Origin: Hyposmocoma kahamanoa
Taxonomy: Eukaryota; Arthropoda; Insecta; Lepidoptera; Cosmopterigidae
Direction: 5' to 3'
Assembly: GCF_003589595.1 (NCBI RefSeq)
Contig: NW_020653715.1
Location: 1,117,747-1,181,746, forward strand
Length of the DNA stretch: 64,000 nt
How positions within the stretch are numbered: the first letter of the stretch is position 1; every line of letters begins with the position of its first letter. A program made the translations under genes and the position numbers. The notes below the pieces were generated by a model, which was not told where the DNA came from, searched no databases, and saw nothing but the letters and a program-made list of their open reading frames with translations. Of this stretch, positions 31,055 through 39,678 are shown in pieces.

Positions 31055-31625
31055 CAATTGTGCTATTAGCTAAGAGTCCTTTAGCTGTCAACTTTCAAAC
31101 TGCAAATTGGAATAACTAACGACGTAAATAAAAAAAAGTCAACTAAAAAAAGTCGGCTTTACGAAATATACAAATTTACATAAACCACGAACAATAACAG
31201 AAAATAACTTAAAAACAATTAAGAACAACATAATAACTGTAGCAATAACAAAACAAATTGAAGTTATGAAGAATCTACAATTCAACATCTCTGGACAATG
31301 AGAATATAATACTAATACGCTTTATTGCATACAAAAACAAACAAAAGAGAATGTTATTACTAGATAGCAATCTCATCCAGGCAACCTCGAAGTGACAGAA
31401 TAATGTTAAAAATAATAATAAACAGTCAGTCAAACAAATAGTCATTAAAAAGGATCTTTACTAAATTATTACTTTTCATGAACAAAAGATACACAACCTA
31501 TAGATTGTATATTTATGATAGACATGTACATTATTCTTTCTATTGCAGTTATGCTTATTTTTTCGTAGTAAGCAGATATTGGAATAGAGAGTATATTTAT
31601 TTAAACTTTAAGAAAATTATACACA
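31055..31625. other. Unassigned AT-rich sequence
   Basis: No repeat family or coding signal recognised. Confidence 0.4.
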
Positions 31626-31628
31626 TAT

Positions 31629-31880
31629 CGAGTTCTTAGGTTTTCGCGATTGTTACACATAGGAAATGAAACTATTTTTCCGGATTGAAATCGCGTATGT
31701 TTGTTTTTTTAAACAAAACCGACATTTCGGGCACTTTACTTACTTACTTACTTTACACTTTACTTTCGGGTCCCATGGTCACGGTTGTCAACCATGGGAC
31801 CTGTAAAGGGCCCGAAACGTCGGTTTGTTTGAAAAAACAAATGTACACGATTTAAATCCGGAAAAATAGCTTCATTTCCG
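31629..31880. repeat. Family D fold-back element, best copy
   Basis: Left arm: GAGTTCTTAGGTTTTCGCGA, TTGTTACACATAGGAAATGA, AACTATTTTTCCGGATTGAA, CGACATTTCGGGC. The right arm mirrors it: GGGCCCGAAACGTCGGTTTG, TTTAAATCCGGAAAAATAGC. The centre carries an inner palindrome, GGTCCCATGGT / ACCATGGGACC. The transcript could form a hairpin with arms of about 75 bp. The outermost right 30 bp are missing in this copy but present at 35916-36065. It has no coding capacity. Confidence 0.85.
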
Positions 31881-31884
31881 AAAT

Positions 31885-32088
31885 TATACACATGTAGTGA
31901 ATAATACCTCCCTTGGAATTTAAGTGAATATATTTTGTAATAGCAATTACTAAACTACGATAATGTATTTAGAAGAAAAGTTTTGTAATTGTAAATAAAA
32001 ACATAACTAATTGGTTTTCATTTGTTTCCTTTAATTTTTAATGATACTAGGATTTTAGTGGTATTTTTTATCCACTCTTTATATATGA
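31885..32088. other. Unassigned sequence
   Basis: No repeat family recognised. Confidence 0.35.
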
Positions 32089-32091
32089 TAG

Positions 32092-32255
32092 GTTTTTTTT
32101 ATGACATCAAGTAACGGGACGGACATATCGTGCGTCTGGTGGTAAACGACACACCTATCCATAACAGTTGCAGTGTTACTCAAAGTTTCATATAGCTAAC
32201 ACAACAGAGACATGAAATTGACAAGTCCTATGGTATTTGTAGTTTCACCTTTACA
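32092..32255 (-). mobile_element. Family A retroposon, 5'-incomplete
   Basis: On the plus strand: TTTTTTTTATGACATCAAGT, ACGGGACGGACATATCGTGC, GTCTGGTGGTAAACGACACA, CCATAACAGTTGCAGTGTTA and TTGACAAGTCCTATGG, ending near TTTGTAGTTTCACC. The sense strand is minus, with the A-rich 3' end at 32092. Confidence 0.85.
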
Positions 32256-32259
32256 CGTT

Positions 32260-32588
32260 CACAAGTAACATTTCCTTCACATCTTCTAACCTCTAATCAA
32301 TACAACCATAGACACGAAGTACCTCGTGGGCACCCCGTAAGTGCCTCAACAGGACCTCGTAAATAATACCATCGCGTTCACATAAATACAGAATCCGAAT
32401 CCATATTTCGTTACCTTCGCCGTTTGTTGCGATTTTATTATGAAAATGAATGGCAAGGGAGCACTGGATACCTCCCCAATCTTAGGGTTGTCAACCAAAT
32501 TTAAAATACATGTGTGAGATTTGATCTTAACAAACGTACTCATTGCGTGGTTACTTTGTAACTTATATAAATTGTAATTATTAGATAC
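32260..32588. other. Unassigned sequence
   Basis: No repeat family or coding signal recognised. Confidence 0.35.
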
Positions 32589-32591
32589 AAG

Positions 32592-33207
32592 TAGAGATGC
32601 ACCGAGTACAAGTTTTACCGAGTATTACTTGGTTTAACATTTGCTGAGCCGAGTACTCGGCCGAGTTACTCGGTTCATTACAACTGGAACGCGATGATCC
32701 TAAATGTCAGATTGCTCTAGAATTAGACCGATATGTCAATGAAAGTTTATAGTCGCGAGAGCAGAGTTCTTTCCAATTGTGGGCAGGGCATAAAACAAGA
32801 TATCCAAAACTGGCACAGTCAGCACGAGTGTTTTTAGTGCACCTACAAGCACTGTGTATAGCGAGTGGTTATTTTCCGAAGCGGGTAATGTGTATGAAGA
32901 AAAAAGGAACAGCCACTTGTCTGAACGCCCAGAAAGCCTTGTATTCCTACATCATCTTCATCATCATTCTTTTTAAATTACTAAATTGCTACAAATTGTT
33001 ACAGTTGTCTAGAATTTCTAGTAATAAATATCTTTTGATTATTTTAAATAAATTGTTGGTTTTACTTTATTAAGTCTATAGCTGTAATGCTTTATTTTAA
33101 CCGAGCATTTTTCTCATGAACCGAGTTATTCGGCCGAGCACGAGTAGTAAAAAAACGGCCGAGTACACCGAGTACCGAGTAGCAAACGAGTACTCGGCGC
33201 ATCTCTA
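32592..33207 (+). mobile_element. hAT-type transposon, internally deleted relic
   Basis: The ends are TAGAGATGCACCGAGTACAA and, as reverse complement of the right end, TAGAGATGCGCCGAGTACTC, typical of many animal hAT elements. Flanks GATACAAG (32584-32591) and AGTACAAG (33208-33215) form an imperfect 8-bp duplication (6 of 8). Subterminal CCGAGTACTCGG-type motifs are repeated on both sides. At 616 bp it has lost most of the transposase; the C-terminal region survives at about 32690-32945. Confidence 0.87.
32690..32945 (+). pseudogene. hAT transposase C-terminal (dimerisation) domain relic
   Basis: The hAT C-terminal domain mediates transposase dimerisation. Two adjacent frames give the expected order: TRYPKLAQSARVFL from 32795, then after a frameshift near 32838 APTSTVYSEWLFSEAGNV and YEEKRNSHLSE. 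These match the family pattern (YP.LA..A...L..P.TS...ER.FS.AG....kR..L). Upstream, a weaker match with a stop (ELDRYVNESL) extends it. The substituted W in YSEW, where R is usual, plus the frameshift and stop show it is dead. No N-terminal BED finger or catalytic core remains. Confidence 0.82.
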
Positions 33208-33289
33208 AGTACAAGTAATCCACTACACAACAAAAGCTCATTGTAGCACGTTCATGATGCACGTTTGATTTTATGAAAACTATTAATAA

Positions 33290-33345
33290 ATATCGAGTTA
33301 AGTTTTCGCTATTGTGACATTTACCTAGAAAATTAAACTATTTTT
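33290..33345 (+). repeat. Family D element, left part, split by family C
   Basis: ATCGAGTTAAGTTTTCGCTA, TTGTGACATTTACCTAGAAA and TTAAACTATTTTT match the left arm of family D up to ...AACTATTTTT. The element resumes at 33515. Confidence 0.75.
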
Positions 33346-33514
33346 AACCGACTTCAAAAAAGGAGGAGGTTCTCAATTCGATTTTATTATATTTTGTGTG
33401 TATATTACCCGAGACTCGGGCATTTGTGAACCGATTTTGATGATTATTTTTTGTTGGAAAGAGGATTCCTCAGTATTGGGCCTATTTCAATTCCACGAAC
33501 TTTTGAGGCCAGTC
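33346..33514 (+). mobile_element. Family C element nested in family D, 6-bp TSD
   Basis: Begins AACCGACTTCAAAAAAGGAG and ends ACTTTTGAGGCCAGTC. ATTTTT is duplicated on both sides (33340-33345, 33515-33520). It lacks the section between GGGCCTATTTCAA and TTCCACGAAC that the 713-988 copy has, so it is an internally shortened version. The precise interruption of D fixes the ends of family C. Confidence 0.82.
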
Positions 33515-33605
33515 ATTTTTCGGGTCTAAATTACGTACGTTTGTTTTTTTCAAACAAACCAACGTTTCGGGCCCTTTACAGGTCCCTTGATCACGGGTGA
33601 TTGAA
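33515..33605 (+). repeat. Family D element, right part
   Basis: ATTTTTCGGGTCTAAATTAC, CAAACAAACCAACGTTTCGG and GCCCTTTACAGGTCCCTTGA continue the interrupted family D sequence. The right arm is missing. Confidence 0.75.
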
Positions 33606-33609
33606 TATT

Positions 33610-35105
33610 AATAAACATAATATTAATATCAGGAATAAAAATGGCTGTTATTGAGAGTCGTCTTCACAAAATCACAAATTCATTTAAGTGACAATATTCA
33701 GTGTGTTTTTATACAAAACGAATAAAACTGACTAGTTTTTTTAATATTGATAGATTTAGTTTCTTATAAGGATGATTTCACGGTCAAGAAGAAAAAGAAA
33801 AAAGAAAAAAACCTTTTGTCTAATTGTCTAAACAAAAACTTCAGACAAATTACATTTCTGTTTCTATTTAAGATATTTGAAATAAATATTAATAAATGAT
33901 AACTGTGAATAATTATACATTTACAAAGAGCAACCCTTAGACTTTCTTGCTCATTCTTCTCAGGGGAGTCTGCCATGCCAACGAGGATAATGTTTAATTT
34001 ATTTATTTTTACTGTAAGTTATTTATCTATGAAATTAAGGATTTGGAATTTTTTTTTTCACTGTAAAAGTATAACGGTAAAAAGCTTAGGTCTTTTGCAC
34101 TAAAAAAAAGTAATAATGTTTGGGAGTGCCAACCCTATCGTAGGGGAGTTAATGGGGGGGTACCGATCAAAAGGGTTCCTAATTCGTACACTATAGCAAC
34201 TACGAGTTTTATGCGAATCTTTTATGGGATAATCAAATTTTATAATATTAATGCCTTCATTTGAATCCAAATTGATTTTCAGTTTTCGTGGTTCTCTTCA
34301 GTGGCAAACTATAGTTTTGAAATTGGATTTTGAGGTTAGGTATATTGGATATGTTGTTGGGTTCAGCAGGTGCCTAGATGTAGCTTGTTTTAAATAATGT
34401 TATGTCCAAAGTGTAAATCCTTATGGCTTTTCGTGCTTCAGTAATCTGATAATACGCCACTAGCTTTTTCACTTCTTCTTCATGGCGTATCGATGGCATA
34501 CGCTAAATTATCTTGTAACTAATAGTACTTATAATCGTGGCTCAAGTAGCCGCCATGCTGAACTGTGCATGGGATATGTTTGCCATCGCGGTGAAATTAT
34601 TTGCCAAATGTGTAAGGTCTTCGCCGATTGTTGCCAAGGGTGCACCAGTCCTTTCACACACAATGCACACGTGCACGCACGCACACAATACTGATTTGTT
34701 ATTTTAACTTTTAACTGATTTAATTGTTGTTCTTTTATGTTATTTTTACTTTTGTCATCCCTGTTCGTATGTTGTCATTTTACAGGTGATTCATAGCACA
34801 GGTATAACCTGTTCCTGTCTCCCAACCTTATTGTATTACCTAATTTTTGTAGTTGTTGGGAGACAACCAAACGATTTTTATTATTCATAATAGAGAGGTT
34901 CATTACCTCTCGCTAATTCTGAACGAGAACATCGTTATGTTACCTGCAAGTCGAAAAAGGTTCACATCTGTTAGAAAACCTTGGAAAATTGGCAAATCCC
35001 GCGGAAAGGGCCTTCACTCAGTCCCTTTTCCGCAACGGGCCAGAGTCGCGAACTATAGCTTAAGCCATCTTATACGAGATTGTACATTACAAGGAACTTT
35101 ATGTT
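33610..35105. other. Unassigned stretch
   Basis: No repeat family recognised. A 70-codon frame at 34482-34694 is rich in Cys and His (CMGYVCHRGEIICQMC), but it ends in a simple CA/GCAC run (34657-34690), has no known domain and no visible splice context. A chance frame is more likely than a gene. Confidence 0.4.
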
Positions 35106-35107
35106 AA

Positions 35108-35465
35108 TTATGGGTGTCTGACCACTGGCTACACGCTTTCCCCTCTACCAGTACCGGTACCTTCCTTACCGGTGCCTTGGTGTCCCAGATTGCTCGCTGC
35201 ATCGTTGTCCTTGCGGCAAAGACGTAAGTGCTCTGGGCCACCACGGTCTTTCATGCCTTTCACCCGGCCCTCAGTGACATCCACCGGGCCTTAGCCATGA
35301 TTAACATGCCCGCTATACTCGAGTTAAACAGCATGTCGCGAAGTGACGGCAAACGCATGGACGGAGTGACTCTTATCCGTTGGAGTATAGGCCGGGCACT
35401 AGTGTGGGATGCCATGTGTGCCGACACACTTGCCCCATTCCATCTCCATCTCTGGTGTGCATAGT
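35108..35465 (+). pseudogene. Decayed retroelement ORF segment (Zn-knuckle plus nuclease-like)
   Basis: Three short pieces in two alternating frames line up with a protein segment I associate with reverse-transcriptase-bearing elements in invertebrates. They are HWLHAFPSTSTGTFL (from about 35123), RCPCGKDVSALGHHGLSC (from about 35203, a Cys/His knuckle) and HRALAMINMPAILELN followed by SDGKRMDGVTLIRW and GRALVWDAMCADTLAPFHL (to about 35455). The usual motif is KRPDG...W..GR.L.WD.T..DTLA, which looks like a PD-(D/E)XK-type nuclease core. Here P is M and T is M at key places, and at least two frameshifts separate the pieces. The segment is more GC-rich than its surroundings. I do not know which retroelement clade it comes from. 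Confidence 0.6.
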
Positions 35466-35469
35466 GCAA

Positions 35470-35695
35470 AAGCAAGTAGTTGTTAATTTCCATCACTATT
35501 AATACAAATTTAAAGTATTCCACTAAAAATATTTGTTAATTTGTTACGTGACAGAGAAATTCGATAATTTTCACGTTTTACGTTTTATGAATAAGCCTTC
35601 TGGCGTGTGGCATGGCGTAGTGATCTGAATAGAAAAGGGAATTTTTTTATTTGTATAATCTTGGCCTACCTCAGAGTGGAAACAGAATCTTTAGT
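35470..35695. other. Unassigned sequence
   Basis: No repeat family recognised. Confidence 0.35.
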
Positions 35696-35697
35696 TC

Positions 35698-35885
35698 TCG
35701 CTAGCGGTAAAGGAAAACACGGTAATGAAACCTCCATTTTGAACAGGGTACACAACCCTTAGAAAACGTGTGAAGTCCACAGCATGGACTATGGTTACCC
35801 TCTCCTTAGAGGTGTCCATGTTCAGCAGTGGCACGTACAATGGTACGTCCCTCGGCTGAATTTGATGGGTTGATGATGATGGTGA
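35698..35885 (+). mobile_element. Family J, RTE-like LINE 3' tail
   Basis: AGCGGTAAAGGAAAACACGG, GTGTGAAGTCCACAGCATGG, ACTATGGTTACCCTCTCCTT and GAGGTGTCCATGTTCAGCAG precede a final TGATGATGATGGTGAT run. This resembles an abundant lepidopteran LINE/SINE 3' tail ending in (TGATGA)n. No coding sequence remains. Confidence 0.65.
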
Positions 35886-35915
35886 TCCCAGTAGGATATG
35901 AGATTCCTAGTATAT

Positions 35916-36065
35916 AGGAAATGAAACTATTTTTCCGGATTTAAATCGCGTATATTTGTTTTTTCAAACAAACCGACGTTTCGGGCCCTTTACAAGTCCC
36001 ATGGTCACGGTTGACTCTCAACCTGGTGTGTGTATGTGTAACAATCGCGAAAACCTACGAACTCG
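35916..36065. repeat. Family D element with perfect 13-bp TSD
   Basis: The insert runs from AGGAAATGAAACTATTTTTC to GCGAAAACCTACGAACTCG. It is flanked by exact copies of ATTCCTAGTATAT (35903-35915 and 36066-36078). The core (CGACGTTTCGGGCCCTTTAC, AAGTCCCATGGTCACGGTTG) is as in other copies, and the right end is the reverse complement of the left terminus at 31629. The left outer arm is missing. The length of the duplication points to target-primed insertion rather than cut-and-paste. Confidence 0.88.
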
Positions 36066-36079
36066 ATTCCTAGTATATT

Positions 36080-36660
36080 TTTTAATGTGTAATCGTGGCA
36101 GAACACCAGCGGGAGTTATGTACTAATATGTACTACCTAAATATAGTTCTTTGTATATATAATATAGTATCTTTGGCCGACTCATTTTTTAAATTTATTT
36201 ATACATAATACTAATTATACACCAAAAAGTATTTTATAAACTTAAAATAAGTTATATAATCATATATAATTATTAAATCATAGTCCGATTCACAATGTTA
36301 GTAATTATTTATTAATTTATTTGGTTGTTTCTTTTATTGTAGTGGAATACAGTAATTGTGATTTTGATCTTGGAATTATTTATTCATTTCGTTAATTTCG
36401 CTAAGACAAAAGTAACCACAAATGGTTTCTGAGAACGACGAATATCAAAAATAAGTTAAAACAAAGAAAACAATGTATTCAATTACAGTAATGATGTGTT
36501 GTTTGTTTTGCCTAAATTGTATTTTTTTTGCGCTTGCAACATTCAGGACACTGTATAATGAGGTACTGTGTTGCCATGTCTAAAATAATGTTTCTAGTAA
36601 TTATAGTATTTTCGTAAACATTATTAAGAAATATATAATAAGTTTAGTATATTTAAATTG
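36080..36660. other. Unassigned AT-rich sequence
   Basis: No repeat family or coding signal recognised. Confidence 0.4.
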
Positions 36661-36664
36661 AATA

Positions 36665-37142
36665 ATTATGGTAGATATGGTACACTTAACTGCACACCCA
36701 GCGAGTCTGGCTGGGAGAGACCTGTAGCCAAATCTATGGTTGACAGCGACAGAAACCGCGCAGCGGATGAGGAAAGACTATATGTTCTGTCATCCGGTCC
36801 ATCCAGCGCACGGAGCAGGCACATGTCCGCCTCATGCCTCCATAACGAGGGCCATCGAGCATTGGACGCGGGGACATTCGATGCTCGGACGGAGACAGGT
36901 CCTCGAGACTGGATCACGTGCATTGTGTTTCAGTACGACACCAGGAAAGGGCGCAGAGGGAGACGCTCGTAGTAGTCTCCTATGGTGGTGCCGGGGCGGT
37001 CGCTGGTGGGTTCGCGGTAGGTGTAGTTGCGATCCCGCGTTCCGAGGCGAAACATCGACAGGTTTTAGTCGGTACGAGTCCGACATAACCCTTTGTCTCC
37101 CCGGATGGAGGGTATCCATTAGGATTTCCTGACGTAAAAAAG
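36665..37142 (+). mobile_element. GC-rich non-LTR retrotransposon 3' end (R1-like?)
   Basis: About 480 bp that is clearly more GC- and CpG-rich than the surroundings. It ends with CGACAGGTTTTAGTCGGTAC, GAGTCCGACATAACCC, TCTCCCCGGATGGAGGGTAT and CCTGACGTAAAAAA. The A-run and the GG..TTTTAGT.GGT...GTCC...CCCGG..GGGTAT layout resemble the 3' ends of lepidopteran site-type LINEs (R1 clade) as I remember them. Overlapping frames on both strands (36658-36972, 36740-37132, 36832-37152 minus) are probably by-products of the base composition. Confidence 0.5.
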
Positions 37143-37225
37143 CCCACACCACAAGAGACGTGAGACGTTAAGCTAAGTTAGGTTTAGCTCACGTATCCGC
37201 GGCATGTTTTCATACATCTTAGACT

Positions 37226-37392
37226 GGCAGTAGATCTCCTTGAGAAAGAGTTCGTCCAGGGAAGTACTGCCACCTTACCTATTTCTATCGCCAAGCAGGA
37301 ATGGTAGTACCATTGCATTCCGGTTTGAAGGGTAAGAATGCTGGTGAAATTAGAAGCAGAACAGGCGTGTTCACTTGGTATCATAAAAAAAA
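37226..37392 (+). mobile_element. Family A retroposon, internally deleted
   Basis: GGCAGTAGATCTCCTTGAGA, GTCCAGGGAAGTACTGCCAC, TTTCTATCGCCAAGCAGGAA and ATGCTGGTGAAATTAGAAGC jump directly to ACAGGCGTGTTCACTTGGTA and TCATAAAAAAAA. About 110 bp of the middle is deleted while both ends are kept. Confidence 0.9.
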
Positions 37393-37394
37393 CA

Positions 37395-37760
37395 TTGCTT
37401 CAGTAGCGATCGAACCAGTATACATTAAACCTCGACTGAATTTAAATTTTCTTTAAAAAATATCATTAATTTGATTTACAATCTATCTCCGTACGATCAA
37501 CCTATAAGTCCCACTGCTGTTCACGGACTTCCATCTATCCGCCATTATAATAATCGAGGAAACCTGTGAAAATATGTAAATTGATCCTCGGAGTCGGACG
37601 GCCGGTCCGTAGACGAATTTGAATGTAAACTTTGCACATATAAGCGTCATTTATTTCGGCCGCAGTTAAATATAATGATTTTCGACGTGCCTGGACGAGT
37701 ATTAATAACCGTGGCATTATCTGCTGAAAAGTCCATTGTATTGAATAATAGGGTATATAA
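37395..37760. other. Unassigned sequence
   Basis: No repeat family or coding signal recognised. Confidence 0.35.
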
Positions 37761-37764
37761 AATA

Positions 37765-38043
37765 TTTAGTAGCAGAAGAGCTCCTTATGACAGAGTTTTG
37801 TCTAGCGAAGTACTGCCACCTTACCTATTTCTGCCGCCAAGATCACAGCATATGCATTTCGGTTGTGAAGGGTAATAAGGGTGCTGGTGAAATTATAGGC
37901 ACACTTTTCAACTAAAGTCTCAGAGTGACGGGCGCAGTGACAGGCCACTCAGATCTTTGCGATTTAAAGCTCCGACAGGCGTGTCGCTTACCACTATCCG
38001 CTAGACTAGTTCGTCCCGTGACTTGGTATCATTAAAAAAAAAA
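37765..38043 (+). mobile_element. Family A retroposon, near full length
   Basis: GTAGCAGAAGAGCTCCTTAT, CTAGCGAAGTACTGCCACCT, TTTCTGCCGCCAAGATCACA, GTGCTGGTGAAATTATAGGC, ACGGGCGCAGTGACAGGCCA, CTTTGCGATTTAAAGCTCCG, AGGCGTGTCGCTTACCACTA and CGTGACTTGGTATCATTAAA. The left flank TATAAAATATTT is AT-rich. Confidence 0.93.
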
Positions 38044-38072
38044 CCGTGACCGCGTTGACCTTGCACTATGGA

Positions 38073-38125
38073 GTCCTGTTGTGGAATCACCACAGCACAC
38101 AGCACATGTGATTCCACAACAGGAC
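38073..38125. repeat. Perfect 18-bp stem hairpin with 17-nt loop
   Basis: GTCCTGTTGTGGAATCAC (38073-38090) and its exact reverse complement GTGATTCCACAACAGGAC (38108-38125) flank the loop CACAGCACACAGCACAT. It lies 30 bp past the end of a family A copy. No terminator or miRNA role can be inferred from this alone. Confidence 0.85.
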
Positions 38126-38154
38126 GAATCATTCGTGAAGATACATGACAATTT

Positions 38155-38225
38155 CGATGGTCTAAAAGTTAGCAACGAAGATGTCCCGGGTTCGATTATC
38201 GGTAGAAGCAATTTGGGAAACTTTG
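38155..38225 (+). mobile_element. tRNA-like SINE fragment
   Basis: GATGGTCTAAAAGTTAGCAA followed by TCCCGGGTTCGATTATCGGT resembles a tRNA-like head with a near-consensus B box. It is too short and diverged to assign. Confidence 0.35.
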
Positions 38226-38229
38226 GATG

Positions 38230-38700
38230 ATAGCGATCTCTTAAAACGAGCTCCCTTCTCTCGGTGGAGTAACTGCCAAATATCTTTGTTCAGCACCCTA
38301 ACTTTGACTACCTAATACAACAGGATTTCAATTTTTCCCCTAATTTGATCTAAATACACCATCTAGATCTTCCTCTTCTTTTTTCTTCTACCTGCCCTTT
38401 TATAAATTTCTAAGAAAACTGTCTTGATATATTAGATGTTCAAACATGTTTTTCGTTTCTTTATTGTCTTTTAATAAAAACGTCAATATTCCAAGGGTAC
38501 GTTATTCCGTGTAACAACACAATTTTCGTTTGGGTATCGACGGCTTAATGAAGGAAAAAGTATGCAAATGGAGTATATATTTCTGCGTGTATGCGTGGAA
38601 AGGTAAGAAGGGATGATTAGTTGACGCCTCAGGGGTGGGATGTGTATAAATTATGGATATTTTTGATTGGAAATTGTCATCAAAGTGTTTGGGACCTTTT
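38230..38700. other. Unassigned sequence
   Basis: No repeat family or coding signal recognised. Confidence 0.35.
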
Positions 38701-38719
38701 CATGACAAATTCCGTTTTA

Positions 38720-39017
38720 ATTAAATTTTTATTGAATTGATATTCAATTATTTTTTGTGAAATTACTCCACTAGTTTGCTATAATTATTAATACAAAGAT
38801 CGAACACTCAGAAAAAACATTCAGAAAAAATTGAAATCGTTGAGTCGAAGTACAAAGACACGACGCAAGCACATAGAAAAATTCGTGAGGTCCGATGGTT
38901 CGTTCCGTGGCTTAGTTGGTATAGCGTCTGGCACGGTATGCAAGAAGACGTCGGTTCGAATCCGACCGGATCGAAGGAATTTTTTCTGAGTGTTCGATCT
39001 TTGTATTAATAATTATA
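38720..39017 (+). mobile_element. SINE E with inverted 5' tail copy and 15-bp TSD
   Basis: A single 298-bp insertion bounded by exact copies of ACAAATTCCGTTTTA (38705-38719 and 39018-39032). The left third (38720-38818) is an antisense copy of the family tail (ATTGATATTCAATTATTTTT, ACTCCACTAGTTTGCTATAA, AAGATCGAACACTCAGAAAA). The right two-thirds is a sense SINE: GACACGACGCAAGCACATAG, A box TGGCTTAGTTGG, B box GGTTCGAATCC (perfect), GGATCGAAGGAATTTTTTCT, GTTCGATCTTTGTATTAATA. The two ends can pair over about 38 bp. The head suggests an RNA polymerase III tRNA-type promoter. The odd part is the inverted tail at the 5' end, seen also at 24730-24866. Confidence 0.9.
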
Positions 39018-39034
39018 ACAAATTCCGTTTTATT

Positions 39035-39675
39035 AAATAAAAAATCTTTAAATGTACTTAAACGTACAAATTAACAAAGTTACAGTTCTAATCGGTTATA
39101 AGTAAAACTGTGCCACCAACCAAGTGACAGTTATCGCTAGCGACCGCGTAATATGTTTGTATATAAAATGTGATTTCTTCTTATGACCGCTAAGGGCGCT
39201 GTATAATGTGCCATACAAAATTGTGACAATTTACGACAGCGACAATTGTCACACTAATCTTGTGGTAGAGGCATTGGCTTTTGACGTACTAAGTACCATT
39301 GCATTTCTGCTTAGACTTAGATGGTTTCTTCAACTAATATGTAAAACAACAAATTTAACAAACAATTCAAATATGCAAAATTAAATCCATAATATCCGAA
39401 CGTCTAACCTCTAAAAAAGAAAAAATCAACAAAATGGCGACCACTCGTCTGAATAAGAGTTCGGTTGAATATTTACATAAAAAACAAATAAATGCGAGAC
39501 GGATGCGCGCATAAAATTAAAATCGATGAGAAATTCTACCCTCCGAATTAAATATCATTGCCCTGTCTCACACAGACGAGTACACAAGATCTAGATTAAC
39601 GGTGAAGGGTCGCCGCCATGTTTGAATCGAATGTTTAATTCTAATTTTAATTTTTTAAGCTATTCTGTTTCTTTT
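39035..39675. other. Unassigned sequence
   Basis: No repeat family recognised. The last 20 bp (TATTCTGTTTCTTTTTAG) form a polypyrimidine tract ending in AG. Confidence 0.4.
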
Positions 39676-39678
39676 TAG

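Noticed and set aside
31629..31880. Intrinsic terminator or miRNA precursor
   Set aside because: The hairpin is the fold-back structure of a repeat family present many times; no specific RNA evidence is visible.
34482..34694. Cys-rich 70-codon frame resembling a small zinc-binding peptide
   Set aside because: It ends in a simple CA-rich run, the Cys spacing matches no domain I know, and there is no splice or signal-peptide support.
36658..37152. Three overlapping open frames of about 100-130 codons
   Set aside because: They overlap on both strands of a GC-rich retroelement tail, where stops are rare by composition.
38890..38980. Possible tRNA gene with perfect B box
   Set aside because: It is part of the 298-bp SINE E insertion with its own target duplication; the acceptor stem does not close.
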